Origin: Acidobacteriaceae bacterium | Lineage (GTDB): Bacteria > Acidobacteriota > Terriglobia > Terriglobales > Acidobacteriaceae | Assembly (NCBI GenBank): GCA_003138515.1 | Contig: PLGG01000032.1 | Location: 62,001-126,000, forward strand | Reading direction: 5' to 3' | DNA length: 64,000 nt | Shown here: piece by piece, positions 17,024 to 26,755 of the stretch | How positions within the stretch are numbered: the first letter of the stretch is position 1 | Layout: each line of letters starts with the position of its first letter | The notes under the pieces: generated by a model | The model's database searches: none | Seen by the model: only the letters and a program-made list of their open reading frames with translations | Told to the model about the DNA's origin: nothing | Translations under genes and position numbers: made by a program

Positions 17024-20000
17024 ATGCAGAATCTTGGTTCGAATCGAAATCCGAGATGCACTCGGATGTGGAGCCCATCCCTTATTGCGCTGAAGGCCTT
17101 CTGGCCTTTGGCATTCTTACTTCTTCTCGTCACGGTTCCGGCCCATTCGCAGTTCCGGACGTCAATCCAGGGTACCGTCACCGATCCACAAAGCGCCGTC
17201 ATCCCGGGTGCGACCCTTACACTCGTCGATCTGGCCACCAACGAGACGGTGATTCACAAAAGCGACGCGACCGGTGTCTACAATTTCGACGCTCTTCCTG
17301 CAGACCAATTCACACTTACGGTTGAGAGAGACGGATTCAAAAAGAAGGTGCTTGACCACTTGCAGTTGATTCCTGAACAGCCGAATTCGGTGGACATCCA
17401 AATGGACCTTGGTGGCTCCTCGGAGACAGTCACGGTCGACGCCTCCACGGTCTCGGCTCTGGATACGGAAACGGCGAACAACGGAGCGACCGTCACCGAA
17501 AACGAAATCCAGCATATGCCCGTCTTCGAGCGTGACGCGACCAGCCTGATTCAGCTGGCGCCAGGGACGATAGCCGACGGATCGCGCCAGGGCAGCGGCA
17601 ACGGATACCAGGCTCCAGGAACGCAGAGCGGAGCTTCATCGGGCGGCGGCGGCAATTTAGGCAATACCAGCAGTATTTTCGCCACGGAAAATGGTCCGTC
17701 GGCCAACACTAACGGCAACCAGTTTGAGAATAATGGTTACAACGTCGACGGTATCAGTACTGTGAGCGCAGTCTGGGGTGGATCGACGGTTATCACTCCC
17801 AGCGAGGATTCGATCGGCAACATCCAGATCGTGACCGACGACTATGACGCTGAGGACGGCCGCTTCGACGGCGCGATGGTCAAGATCACGTCGAAGAGTG
17901 GCAGCAATGACATTCACGGCAGCCTGTTTGCTGAGATCAACCGGCCGGGATTGAATGCGTACCAGCGTTGGAACGGGCCGCAATCGGTAGCGCCGGGTAC
18001 TCCGAGTGCACGCGGTCTGCTGAGGGATACGGACGATTACAACCAGTTCGGCGGCAGCGTTGGCGGACCTATCTGGAAAAACAAGATCTTTGCCTTTTTC
18101 AATTACGAGAGGCAGAACGACAACGAATCTGCGACGAGCACCGGATGGTATACGACCTCGGCGCTGGCGTCGGTGGCCCCGTCGGGCAGCATCGCCTCTA
18201 CGATTTTGAACTTCAAAGGCGGCAACGTCCTGGGAACGGTGATCGCCTCGGCGAACTGCACCACTCTCGGGCTGTCTTCAGCCTATTGCGCGAATGTTTC
18301 GGGAGGCGTGAATATCGGTTCACCGCTGACCAGCGGCGTGGGCAAGCAGGACCTCGGCTATGTGAACGCCGCTGCCCCCGGCGTTGGAAGCGGTTTATCG
18401 ACTACGCCGGATATTGCCGAATATAGTCTCAGCAGTCCCGAAAGCGCGGATTTCAAGCAGTTCAACGGACGCCTGGATGCAGACGCCACCAAGAGCGATC
18501 ACCTCAGCTTCGCGATTTACTGGGTTCCGGACACGCGAACCAACTATAACGGTGGATACGGCTACGACCTCTTCCACCACTCGCAGGTGAACGACGCCTT
18601 CTCGCTTATCTGGAACCATACGTTCTCGCCGACTTTTTTGAACGAAGCGCGCGCGAACGCAGCCGGGTGGCGATACAACGAATTGACATCCAACCCACAG
18701 GCGCCCTTTGGCCTGCCCTTGGATTTGGTCACCAAAATCGGGAATCAGACCATTGGCAACATTAGCGTGAATTCCCCGGGCGTCTACAACCAATGGACGT
18801 ACAGCTACAAGGACGTTGCCACCAAGGTGCTGCACACGCACACCATGAAATTCGGCTTCGAGTTGACGCGCCTCTATTATCTGAACGATCCGATCGGCAA
18901 GCCGAATTATACCTTCTACAACCTCTGGGACTTTGTAAACGATGCTCCGGAAGCTGAAGGCGGTCCTTTCCAGGCCACCACCGGCATACCCGGCGGCTAC
19001 CGCAATGACAACCGCGAAGACGTGCTGGGCATTTTCTACCAGGATTCCTGGAAGGTTCGCCCCAGCTTCACGATCACAGCCGGCCTGCGCTACTCCTACT
19101 TCGGGCCGATGGACGACAAAGACAACAACATGGGTGTGCTCACCTTTGGCAGCGGCTCCACCCTCTTGACAGGGATTACCCTTCGCACGGGCATCGACGC
19201 CTGGGTCGCGCAAAAGTTGAACTTCGGCCCGGAGGTCGGCTTTAACTGGGCCCCCGACGTTCTCAAAAACAAGTTCGTGGTGCGCGGCGGTTTCGGCTTG
19301 AACTTTAACGGCGAGCAGATTGCCAACGCCAACAACTACGACGGCAACCCTCCGGGCACGAGCTCTGTTCCGGGGTCCAGCACGAGTCCCACGAACATTA
19401 ACCCCAACATCCTCTACGCGGTTTCGAGCAGCCCCACCAATATCTTCGGTTACCCGGCGAACAAGAGCGCGATCACCGCGTTTTTCCCCGCCGGCTCTGC
19501 TAACGCAGGCCTGCCCACGGGGGGCGGCGCGAACCTTGGCGGCTTGCCCGGGCACATGCCCACCCAATACATGGAGCACTTCTCATTGAATGTGGAATAC
19601 GACCTTGGCCACCAGTTGGTTGCCAATCTCGGCTACGAAGGCGGCCTGGGCCGTCACGAGTTGTACAACTACGACGCCACCGCGCTCGGAGAGATCATGG
19701 GCGCTCCGCAGACTCACCTGGTCAACAGCGTGAACACCTTCGGCAGCAATGGCTGGTCGAGCAACAACATGATGCTTGCGGGGCTCAAGCACCAGTTCTC
19801 GCACACCTTCTCCGCGGAGGCTCAGTTCACCTGGGCGCACAGCATGGACACCAATTCCGGCCCATACTCGCGCGATCCCTATCTCTACAACCCTGGCTAC
19901 TCCTACGGACGTTCCGCATTTGACGTCAACCACTCCTTCAAAGTATTCGGCACCTGGCAGCCGGTCATCTTTCACGGCAACCTTAATTGGGCAGAAAAAG

Positions 20001-20620
20001 TTGTAGGTGGATGGTCACTGAGCGGCATTGCAACGTTCCACTCGGGCTTTGGATGGACCCCGTACTACCAGGCCCCACACCAGTTCTACTGCAGCACCTG
20101 CAACTATGGGTACCTGCAACTGCGTCCCAACTATCTTGGTGGCGGAGGCAGCAGCACCAGCAACAAGGCCTTCCAGACCGGAAGCAACTTCCCTGGCTAC
20201 CAGGGAACGAATCCTCCCGACGTTACCGGAGCAAACACAGGGACGGACAACGACATGTTCTCCAATCCCCTCTTCAGCGTTCCCAACTTCTCCGCGGCCA
20301 TCACCGATGGCGCGGCGCCGTTCCCGGCAACGTCCTCAACCACCTTCATACCTGCGCCGGGCATCGATCGCAACACGTTCCCTGGCCCCGGCTACAGAGA
20401 CGTGGACCTGACCATCGGCAAGGCATTCGGCTTGCCCAAGATGCGCGTCCTGGGCGAGGGCGCGAACCTTGAAATCAAGGCCAATATGCTCAATGTCTTT
20501 AACCTGTTGAACATTAACCCCAGCACGATCAACACCAACATCGGCTCGGGGAGCCTTGGCCAGGCGACCGGTGCGTTGGGAGCGCGCGTCGTCGATTTCC
20601 AGGCGCGCTTCAGCTTCTAG
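17024..20620 (+). CDS. Oar-like TonB-dependent receptor of a carbohydrate-utilisation block
   Basis: 1198 aa from ATG 17024, seven bases after AGGAGGT. The longer open frame back to 16709 runs through the recombinase remnant and is not part of this gene. A signal peptide ends near PAHSQF. Residues about 48-135 form a carboxypeptidase-regulatory domain (SIQGTVTDPQSAVIPGATLT). The plug follows with NGYNVDGISTV, then a large beta-barrel ending FQARFSF, with a terminal Phe. Downstream genes encode a GH39 glycosidase, another hydrolase, a LacI regulator and an MFS porter, so it probably imports an oligosaccharide. No SusD-type lipoprotein is present, which differs from Bacteroidota loci. Confidence 0.88.
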   Translation: MQNLGSNRNPRCTRMWSPSLIALKAFWPLAFLLLLVTVPAHSQFRTSIQGTVTDPQSAVIPGATLTLVDLATNETVIHKSDATGVYNFDALPADQFTLTVERDGFKKKVLDHLQLIPEQPNSVDIQMDLGGSSETVTVDASTVSALDTETANNGATVTENEIQHMPVFERDATSLIQLAPGTIADGSRQGSGNGYQAPGTQSGASSGGGGNLGNTSSIFATENGPSANTNGNQFENNGYNVDGISTVSAVWGGSTVITPSEDSIGNIQIVTDDYDAEDGRFDGAMVKITSKSGSNDIHGSLFAEINRPGLNAYQRWNGPQSVAPGTPSARGLLRDTDDYNQFGGSVGGPIWKNKIFAFFNYERQNDNESATSTGWYTTSALASVAPSGSIASTILNFKGGNVLGTVIASANCTTLGLSSAYCANVSGGVNIGSPLTSGVGKQDLGYVNAAAPGVGSGLSTTPDIAEYSLSSPESADFKQFNGRLDADATKSDHLSFAIYWVPDTRTNYNGGYGYDLFHHSQVNDAFSLIWNHTFSPTFLNEARANAAGWRYNELTSNPQAPFGLPLDLVTKIGNQTIGNISVNSPGVYNQWTYSYKDVATKVLHTHTMKFGFELTRLYYLNDPIGKPNYTFYNLWDFVNDAPEAEGGPFQATTGIPGGYRNDNREDVLGIFYQDSWKVRPSFTITAGLRYSYFGPMDDKDNNMGVLTFGSGSTLLTGITLRTGIDAWVAQKLNFGPEVGFNWAPDVLKNKFVVRGGFGLNFNGEQIANANNYDGNPPGTSSVPGSSTSPTNINPNILYAVSSSPTNIFGYPANKSAITAFFPAGSANAGLPTGGGANLGGLPGHMPTQYMEHFSLNVEYDLGHQLVANLGYEGGLGRHELYNYDATALGEIMGAPQTHLVNSVNTFGSNGWSSNNMMLAGLKHQFSHTFSAEAQFTWAHSMDTNSGPYSRDPYLYNPGYSYGRSAFDVNHSFKVFGTWQPVIFHGNLNWAEKVVGGWSLSGIATFHSGFGWTPYYQAPHQFYCSTCNYGYLQLRPNYLGGGGSSTSNKAFQTGSNFPGYQGTNPPDVTGANTGTDNDMFSNPLFSVPNFSAAITDGAAPFPATSSTTFIPAPGIDRNTFPGPGYRDVDLTIGKAFGLPKMRVLGEGANLEIKANMLNVFNLLNINPSTINTNIGSGSLGQATGALGARVVDFQARFSF

Positions 20621-20643
20621 CTTTGGTTTGCACAGAATTGTCT

Positions 20644-20670
20644 AATGAGGGGTGCGGTGCGCCCCTCATT
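20644..20670 (+). terminator. Hairpin after the Oar-like receptor gene
   Basis: AATGAGGGGTGC pairs with GCGCCCCTCATT (one wobble) around GGT, 23 bases after the stop. The T tract is weak (CTTGCCTTCT), so it may attenuate rather than stop transcription into the GH39 gene. Confidence 0.55.
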
Positions 20671-20773
20671 CTTGCCTTCTGTGCGAAAGCCATAGGGTGC
20701 AGTCGAAGAACGCCCAAGTAGATTTCCGTGCACCGGGGAGGACGCTTTGTTCCTTATTTTTTGGAGATCGGTC

Positions 20774-22300
20774 ATGATACCCATCCGCTCTTTTATGACA
20801 TCGGGGATTGTTCTGCTGGCCGCCGGCCTGCCACTCTGCGCCCAGCAGGCGGCAATGTCCGGCGATGCTGTCCCTGCGCAACGAATCACGGTTGACGCCC
20901 ACGCCGCGGCCACGCCCTTTCCGCATTTCTGGGAACAGATGTTCGGCTCCGGCCGCGCCAATCTCGCCCTGCGTGGAAACTACCGCGCCGACCTTCACGA
21001 GGTAAAGAGGATTACCGACCTGCGCTACGTCCGATTCCACGCCATCTTCCACGACGAGAACGGAGTTTACAGCGAGGATGCGCAGGGCAACCCGATCTAC
21101 AACTGGTCTTACGTCGATCAGATTTACGATGGACTGCTTGCGGAGGGGGTGCGCCCTTATGTCGAGATCGGCTTCATGCCCAAGGCGCTGGCTGCGCATT
21201 TGGACTATCACCCGTTCTGGTATAAGCCCGTGGTTTCTCCGCCCGGAGACTATGTAAAGTGGGATGCATTGATTACTGCTTTCGCCCATCACTTGATCGA
21301 GCGTTACGGGATCGACGAAGTTGCCAACTGGTACTTCGAAGTATGGAACGAACCCAATCTGGATTTCTGGATGGGCGCGCCAAAGCAATCGACTTATTTC
21401 GAGCTCTACGATCACACTGCCCGCGCCCTGAAGGCGGCTAGCCCGCGGATACGCGTGGGCGGGCCGGCTACCGCACAAGCGGCATGGGTGGGCGACATGA
21501 TCGCTCACGCCGTCCAAGACAACGTGCCGCTGGACTTCGTCTCGACGCATGTCTACGGCAACGACAGCGCGAAAGATGTTTTTCACGACGACCGGCCGAT
21601 TGCTCCGCACCAAATGGTCTGCTTGGCAGTGAAAAAGGTCCACAAAGAGATTGAGAACTCTGCGCGGCCAGAGCTGCCGCTCATTTGGAGCGAGTTCAAC
21701 GCTTCCTATATGAATGAGCAGCCGATAACCGATTCCATTTATATGGGGCCGTGGATGGCGCAGACCATCAGCCAATGCGACGGCATGGTGAACATGATGT
21801 CGTATTGGACCTTTTCCGATGTCTTCGAGGAGCAGGGAGTCATCAAAACGCCCTTCTATGGTGGCTATGGCCTGATGGCAGAGAACGAAATCCCGAAACC
21901 GGCATTCGACGATTTCGAGCTGCTTCACATGTTGGGCACAGAACGCTTGCCGGCTGCTGCCGATGACGTATTGGTTACGCGCCGCAAGGACGGAACCCTG
22001 GTGATCGCGGCGTGGAACCTGGTGGAACCCGGCGCGGATGGCGCAGCAAAGTCTGTTTCGCTCGATTTGCGGGGGGTTGCCTCCAACGCGCGGGCAACCA
22101 TCCGGCGCGTGGATGATTCGCATGGCGACACTCTCGATGCGTGGAAGGCGATGGGGAGCCCGAAATACCCCACCCAAGCCCAAACCGTGGCACTGCGCAA
22201 GGCCGCCGAATTGGGTCCGCCTGAAGTCAAATCTCTGCACGGTGGCCGGCTCGAGCTGACTCTGCCTCCCATGGGTCTGGCAGTCGTGGAAATTCGCTGA
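20774..22300 (+). CDS. GH39-family glycoside hydrolase (beta-xylosidase-like), exported
   Basis: 508 aa from ATG 20774, with a signal peptide ending near LPLCAQQ, so periplasmic or secreted. The (beta/alpha)8 core carries the acid/base Glu193 in WYFEVWNEPN and the probable nucleophile Glu307 in LIWSEFNASY, positions and motifs typical of GH39 beta-xylosidases and iduronidases. A C-terminal beta-sandwich (about 410-508) completes the fold. It probably releases sugars from the C-terminal or non-reducing ends of a plant or microbial glycan; the exact sugar cannot be read from sequence. A TTG at 20747 is in frame but less likely as start. Confidence 0.85.
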   Translation: MIPIRSFMTSGIVLLAAGLPLCAQQAAMSGDAVPAQRITVDAHAAATPFPHFWEQMFGSGRANLALRGNYRADLHEVKRITDLRYVRFHAIFHDENGVYSEDAQGNPIYNWSYVDQIYDGLLAEGVRPYVEIGFMPKALAAHLDYHPFWYKPVVSPPGDYVKWDALITAFAHHLIERYGIDEVANWYFEVWNEPNLDFWMGAPKQSTYFELYDHTARALKAASPRIRVGGPATAQAAWVGDMIAHAVQDNVPLDFVSTHVYGNDSAKDVFHDDRPIAPHQMVCLAVKKVHKEIENSARPELPLIWSEFNASYMNEQPITDSIYMGPWMAQTISQCDGMVNMMSYWTFSDVFEEQGVIKTPFYGGYGLMAENEIPKPAFDDFELLHMLGTERLPAAADDVLVTRRKDGTLVIAAWNLVEPGADGAAKSVSLDLRGVASNARATIRRVDDSHGDTLDAWKAMGSPKYPTQAQTVALRKAAELGPPEVKSLHGGRLELTLPPMGLAVVEIR

Positions 22301-22548
22301 GAGGCGCCGGAACGCGAGGCAAATCGCTCGCGGGGAAGGAGTTCCTCGCCGAGAGAAGAATCGCCGGATGTTTTTGGGGGCGCCTTTTCGCAGCCCTCTG
22401 CTCCGGTCGAAAGCATGATACGACCGTGCCATTGCGCGGAATAGAACGTCGATGATCAAATAGCGTGATCGATCGTAAGAAACCAGCCGATCAATTTTGT
22501 CGAGGCTAGATACGGCAAGAACCTCGACCAGATCGGCAGTTGAAAGCT

Positions 22549-23871
22549 ATGGAAGACTTGAATGCCTTGGTAGCAAGCCAGGAAAGGCGCGGAGTGCTTA
22601 GCCGCCGCGACGCGATGCGCGCCATCGCGCTGCTGGCTGGATCCACACTCCTTTCTCCCCGTGCTGTTCTTGCAGATGCGCCCTGGAGGTTGGGCGGGGA
22701 CGATGAAGCATTCTTGGACGACCTCGAGCGCCAGGGTTGCCTCTTTTTCTGGGAGCAAGGCAGCGAGAAAACCGGCCAGGTCTTGGATCGCGCACAAAAC
22801 GATCTTGGCGGAGAACTCGACCCGCGAAGAATGAGCAGCATCGCTGCCACTGGCTTCGGCCTGACAGCCTTGTGCATAGCCGACCAGCGCGGTTACTTGC
22901 CCCACCAGCAAATTGTCGAGCGCGTCCTCACCACGCTCGATTGGCATCTGAATTCGCTGCCCGAGGTGCACGGATTTTTTTACCACTTCAACGACATTGA
23001 GACAGGTGAGCGGATAGGAAAATGCGAACTCTCATCGATCGACACGTCACTGCTTCTCTGTGGCGTCCTTACCGCGCGTGCGTATTTTAGCGACGCGAGG
23101 ATCCAATCGCTCGCCGGGCAAATCTATGAACGTGTGGACTGGCCCTGGATGTTAAACCAGGGCAGGGCTTTCTCCATGGGCTGGCATCCTGAAACCGGGT
23201 TTCTGCAATCGCGATGGACGCGCTACTGCGAGTTGATGATGATCTATCTGCTGGCCATCGGGTCTCCCACGCATCCCGTTTCACCTGATTTATGGAATAA
23301 CTTCTCGCGCCCGGTTGTTCAATTCGGCGGGTACAGGTACATCAGCGGCCAGGATCCCCTCTTCACACATCAGTTTTCCCATGCGTGGTTCGACTTCCGA
23401 GGCCGTCATGATGCGTATGCCGACTATTTTGAGAACTCCGAGACCGCCACTCGCGCGCACAAAGCATTTTGCCTTTCCCACCCGGAATGGTTCAGCGAAG
23501 ATTACTGGGGCGTTTCGGCATCTGATTCAGCGGCCGGGTACGTCGGGTGGGGAGCACCCCCTGCGATCGGCGCCCTTGACGGAACGGCGGTGCCTTGCGC
23601 CGCCGGCGGCTCGCTGCCGTTCCTGCCAGCCGATTGCCTCAAGGTCTTGCGTGCCATGCGATCGACTTGGGGTCACCGGGCCTGGGGCCGTTACGGCTTC
23701 ACTGATGCTTTTCACCCGGCGGCAGATTGGTACGACCCGGATGTCGTAGGAATCGATCAGGGCATTTCGGTCTTAATGGCGGAGAACCTGCGCACAGGGC
23801 TTGTGTGGAGTACATTCATGAGAAACGCCGAGTGTGCGAGAGCCATGCAACTGGCGGGATTCAACGCCTGA
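22549..23871 (+). CDS. Glycoamylase-fold hydrolase (PF10091/GH144-like), Tat-exported
   Basis: About 440 aa. The N terminus has a twin-arginine signal, SRRDAMRAIALLAGSTLL. The body matches the glycoamylase-like (alpha/alpha)6 family with FLDDLERQGCLFFWEQ, SSIAATGFGLTALCI, GFFYHFND, SRWTRYCELMMIYLLAIGSP and GIDQGISVLMAENLRTGLVW. Characterised members in GH144 are endo-beta-1,2-glucanases; others are unassigned, so substrate is uncertain. It lies about 240 bases after the GH39 gene on the same strand and before a LacI regulator. A TTG at 22540 is an alternative start. Confidence 0.75.
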   Translation: MEDLNALVASQERRGVLSRRDAMRAIALLAGSTLLSPRAVLADAPWRLGGDDEAFLDDLERQGCLFFWEQGSEKTGQVLDRAQNDLGGELDPRRMSSIAATGFGLTALCIADQRGYLPHQQIVERVLTTLDWHLNSLPEVHGFFYHFNDIETGERIGKCELSSIDTSLLLCGVLTARAYFSDARIQSLAGQIYERVDWPWMLNQGRAFSMGWHPETGFLQSRWTRYCELMMIYLLAIGSPTHPVSPDLWNNFSRPVVQFGGYRYISGQDPLFTHQFSHAWFDFRGRHDAYADYFENSETATRAHKAFCLSHPEWFSEDYWGVSASDSAAGYVGWGAPPAIGALDGTAVPCAAGGSLPFLPADCLKVLRAMRSTWGHRAWGRYGFTDAFHPAADWYDPDVVGIDQGISVLMAENLRTGLVWSTFMRNAECARAMQLAGFNA

Positions 23872-23969
23872 AACTGGCAGCGCAACCATCCTGAATTTGA
23901 AGAAATCGAGGAGATGCCGGGTCGAAGAATGTGCGTCTTGACATTGGTCGCTCCAAAAATAAAGCCGCT

Positions 23970-25031
23970 ATGGGCAGACGACTGCTTAAATCAACGAGCC
24001 TCAAAGAGCTTTCGGCAATTCTCAAGCTCTCCCAGTCCACCGTCTCCCGGGTCATCAACGGTGAAGGGGACAAATTTCGTATCGCGCGCGAGACGCAAAA
24101 GCGCGTGCTGCATGGGGCCGATGTGCACGGCTATTCGGCGAACACGGTGGCCCGCAGTCTGCGCCAAAAGCGGAGTTATACCGTCGGCGTGATTGTTCCG
24201 GAGATTAGCGAGGGCTATTCAACCGCCGTGCTCAGCGGCATAGAAGACGAATTACTGAAGGACGGCTACTTCTACTTTGTCGTCAGCCACAGGCACCGGC
24301 CCGATCTGTTGAAGGGTTATCCGCGCATGATGCTGGCCCGCGCCGTTGAAGGCATCATCGCGGTTGATACCGCCATTGAAGACGAATTGCCGGTGCCCGT
24401 TGTCTCGGTTTCAGGTCATCGGCACCGCGAGGGGATGGTCAATATTGAACTCGACCACGACCAGGCTGCACACCTGGCTCTTTCACATCTCAAGACCCTC
24501 GGGCATCATCGCATCGCGTTTATCAAAGGGCAGGCATTCAGCTCCGATACCAACCGGCGATGGCGCGCTATTGTGGAAACCGCGAAGGCATTGGAAATCG
24601 CTATCCATCCGCAACTGGTAGCGCAGCTCCAGGGCATGGATCCTGGACCGGGGCCGGGAATGGAAGTGACCCGGCAGCTGCTCCAGACCAATCAGCCCTT
24701 CACCGCCCTCCTGGCTTTCAACGATGTCACCGCGATGGGAGCAATTCTGGCGCTGCGCGAGGCTGGCCTGAGCGTTCCCAAAGACATTTCGGTCGTTGGT
24801 TTCGACGATGTGCTGGCTGCCTCCACCTACAATCCTCCTCTCACCACTGTTCGTCAGCCCTTGCGCAACATGGGCCAGACAGCCGCGGCCACGTTGCTTG
24901 GGCTGATTCGCGACGAGACTTCACACCCTCACCCCGCCGCAATCACGGTTTATCCCAATCTCGTAGTGCGGAAGTCAACCGCTCAAGCCCCGGCGCACGC
25001 CCCGCATGCAACGACCGCCGCCGCTGTTTAA
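23970..25031 (+). CDS. LacI-family transcriptional regulator
   Basis: About 353 aa from ATG 23970 (a GTG at 23931 would add 13). N-terminal helix-turn-helix with SLKELSAILKLSQSTVSRV and a hinge helix (ANTVARSLRQKRS). The sugar-binding periplasmic-type core follows (GVIVPEISEGYST, VVGFDDVLAASTYNPPLTTV). It probably binds a breakdown product of the glycan handled by the adjacent receptor and hydrolases and relieves repression. I could not identify a palindromic operator with confidence near the target genes. Confidence 0.9.
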   Translation: MGRRLLKSTSLKELSAILKLSQSTVSRVINGEGDKFRIARETQKRVLHGADVHGYSANTVARSLRQKRSYTVGVIVPEISEGYSTAVLSGIEDELLKDGYFYFVVSHRHRPDLLKGYPRMMLARAVEGIIAVDTAIEDELPVPVVSVSGHRHREGMVNIELDHDQAAHLALSHLKTLGHHRIAFIKGQAFSSDTNRRWRAIVETAKALEIAIHPQLVAQLQGMDPGPGPGMEVTRQLLQTNQPFTALLAFNDVTAMGAILALREAGLSVPKDISVVGFDDVLAASTYNPPLTTVRQPLRNMGQTAAATLLGLIRDETSHPHPAAITVYPNLVVRKSTAQAPAHAPHATTAAAV

Positions 25032-25136
25032 GGCAAACCAGAGTTCGAGCGGCACGTTGAGATTCCTGAATGTCGCTGCCCCCAGGGCGTCGCATCGACT
25101 CGGCATGGCGGCTCGGAGATCGTCGTCGGAATCTAA

Positions 25137-26318
25137 TTACACCTTGCTTTGATTGGCGCCGGGAGAATCATTGACTGCGGCCGGCGGTGCCTTACGACCA
25201 GCGGTGAAGGGCAGCAGTGTGATCATTACCAGAAGCGTCACTGGGCCGACCACCAACCCGGAGCGAAGGCTTGCAGCGCCGAAGGATACCCATCCAACCA
25301 ACCATGGAAAGAAGGATGCTCCAATGCCGCTTAAGGCGAGAACGAACCGCGTGTCTGAGCTATGACGGGCGCGGTCAAAGAACGCTGCCAGCCCCACCGG
25401 GAAAATCGGCGCCAGCGCGATTCCAAGCAGCAGGATGGCCAACGTCAGAGACCTCGGAGAGTGCGACTCGATGAGAAGCACCGATGCTCCCAACGCTACC
25501 GGCGCCGAGAGCCACAAAAGACGGCCGGGGCTCACATGTATCAAGAGCAGGGATGACAATCCGCGCGAAACCAGAAACCCTGTCCAATAAATGGCGGTCG
25601 CTGCGGCCGCCAGAGCGAAGCTGGTGCCAGTCACGCGTAGTACATAGGTGGATATCCATGCGCCGAACATCGTTTCCATACCGACCTCAAGGAGAAAGAA
25701 GAGCGCGAAAACGACAAGCAAGTGCAGATTGTGCAGGCCCTTCGTCTCTGGCGTTTCGCGCGCAGTCTCGTTTGTATCTCGAATCGTAAGGCTTACGGCA
25801 ATGGTCGCCAGTCCGGCCGCACAGCCTAACACGATGAATGCCATTCGCCAAGAGGAAACTGCGATTAAACGCGCAGTAATCAGCGGAGCCAGCATCGCGC
25901 CGGCGCTCCAGGAAAAATTGAGCAAGGTGAGAACAGATGCGCGGCGGATCGGATAATTGCGCCCCGCGAAGAGGCTCACTGCTGTCATGGGCGCGCCGAC
26001 ACTGACACCGAAGAAAAACGCGAATGGGTAGAGAACCGGACGCGGAATCCAGGGAAAACAGAAACAGGTCACCGTTAACGCGAACAGGCCGCTCATCAGA
26101 ACATGTGCGTAATTCCCGCGGCAGAGCAATGCTCCCGCGGCCATCCCTGAAAAAATGCAGAAAAACAGAAGGCCGGATTCGCTGTCAGAAAGATGAAACG
26201 ATCGGGCCAGGGAAGGCAGCATCGGACCGGTAATCACGTCGGCAACTGCCGTCAAAGCAAATACCGGGTGCAGCACCACGAGCATATTACGGCGCGATAT
26301 CGACAAGTTCTTTACCAT
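25137..26318 (-). CDS. MFS transporter (sugar-type)
   Basis: A 393-aa inner-membrane porter with about twelve hydrophobic segments. It has the MFS loop between TM2 and TM3 in degenerate form and the pattern FSWSAGAMLAPLITARLI in TM5, which resembles FucP/GlcP-type sugar transporters. It converges with the LacI gene, 105 bases apart, and likely imports the mono- or oligosaccharides produced by the nearby hydrolases. Substrate not determinable. The start is the ATG at 26318. Confidence 0.82.
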   Translation of the reverse strand: MVKNLSISRRNMLVVLHPVFALTAVADVITGPMLPSLARSFHLSDSESGLLFFCIFSGMAAGALLCRGNYAHVLMSGLFALTVTCFCFPWIPRPVLYPFAFFFGVSVGAPMTAVSLFAGRNYPIRRASVLTLLNFSWSAGAMLAPLITARLIAVSSWRMAFIVLGCAAGLATIAVSLTIRDTNETARETPETKGLHNLHLLVVFALFFLLEVGMETMFGAWISTYVLRVTGTSFALAAAATAIYWTGFLVSRGLSSLLLIHVSPGRLLWLSAPVALGASVLLIESHSPRSLTLAILLLGIALAPIFPVGLAAFFDRARHSSDTRFVLALSGIGASFFPWLVGWVSFGAASLRSGLVVGPVTLLVMITLLPFTAGRKAPPAAVNDSPGANQSKV

Positions 26319-26755
26319 CGGGCAAGTCGCAAATGCAGCACACTTAAAGACCGCGGCGAATCACGGATTCTGGAACCAATCAACCTGCTCGTGGTCATCG
26401 AATATCCAAAAGTTGAACCAAACTATCGTATCGATCCCAGGCGGACATTTCCAGCATGGGGTAATGTCCCGCCCAGACGCCAGTTGATTGTGGACGCTCT
26501 GTTGTGGTCGTGTTGTCGCCTACTCGGAAATGTCGTTAGCAAGTGAGAATGTCCGCTTTTCGTAGCAAGTGAAGTGTCCGGATGGAATTCTAAGCCTTCG
26601 CGAGTGCAATCGTGGGCAGACGCTTTGACCGGAAGTACCGAGAATCGAAATAAGCAATGCCATTTTTAACTTGATTTCTATCAATTGCCCAAGTTATCCT
26701 GCCTGCCACCGCAGGTAAGTGCAGAGCTTCCCCTCTGGTAAGGCTCGCCGGCTTC
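26319..26755. other. Gene-free gap with transposon-end-like words
   Basis: No gene is seen. The left part presumably holds the MFS promoter. From 26440 onward several AATGTCC/GGACATT words occur in both orientations, as in the ends of some insertion sequences. The right part holds the promoter of the TIG operon, but I cannot assign boxes. Confidence 0.5.
26537..26580. repeat. Direct repeat resembling an insertion-sequence end
   Basis: TAGCAAGTGAGAATGTCCG (26537-26555) and TAGCAAGTGAAGTGTCCG at 26563-26580. IS21-type and related elements have multiple terminal repeats with ATGTCC cores. No transposase is nearby, so at most a scar. Confidence 0.35.

Noticed and set aside
18395-19579. 394-codon frame antisense to the second Oar-like receptor
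   Set aside because: Shadow frame with no recognisable domain or ribosome site.
20666-22459. 597-codon frame antisense to the GH39 gene
   Set aside because: The opposite strand carries GH39 catalytic motifs; this frame is a shadow of high GC.
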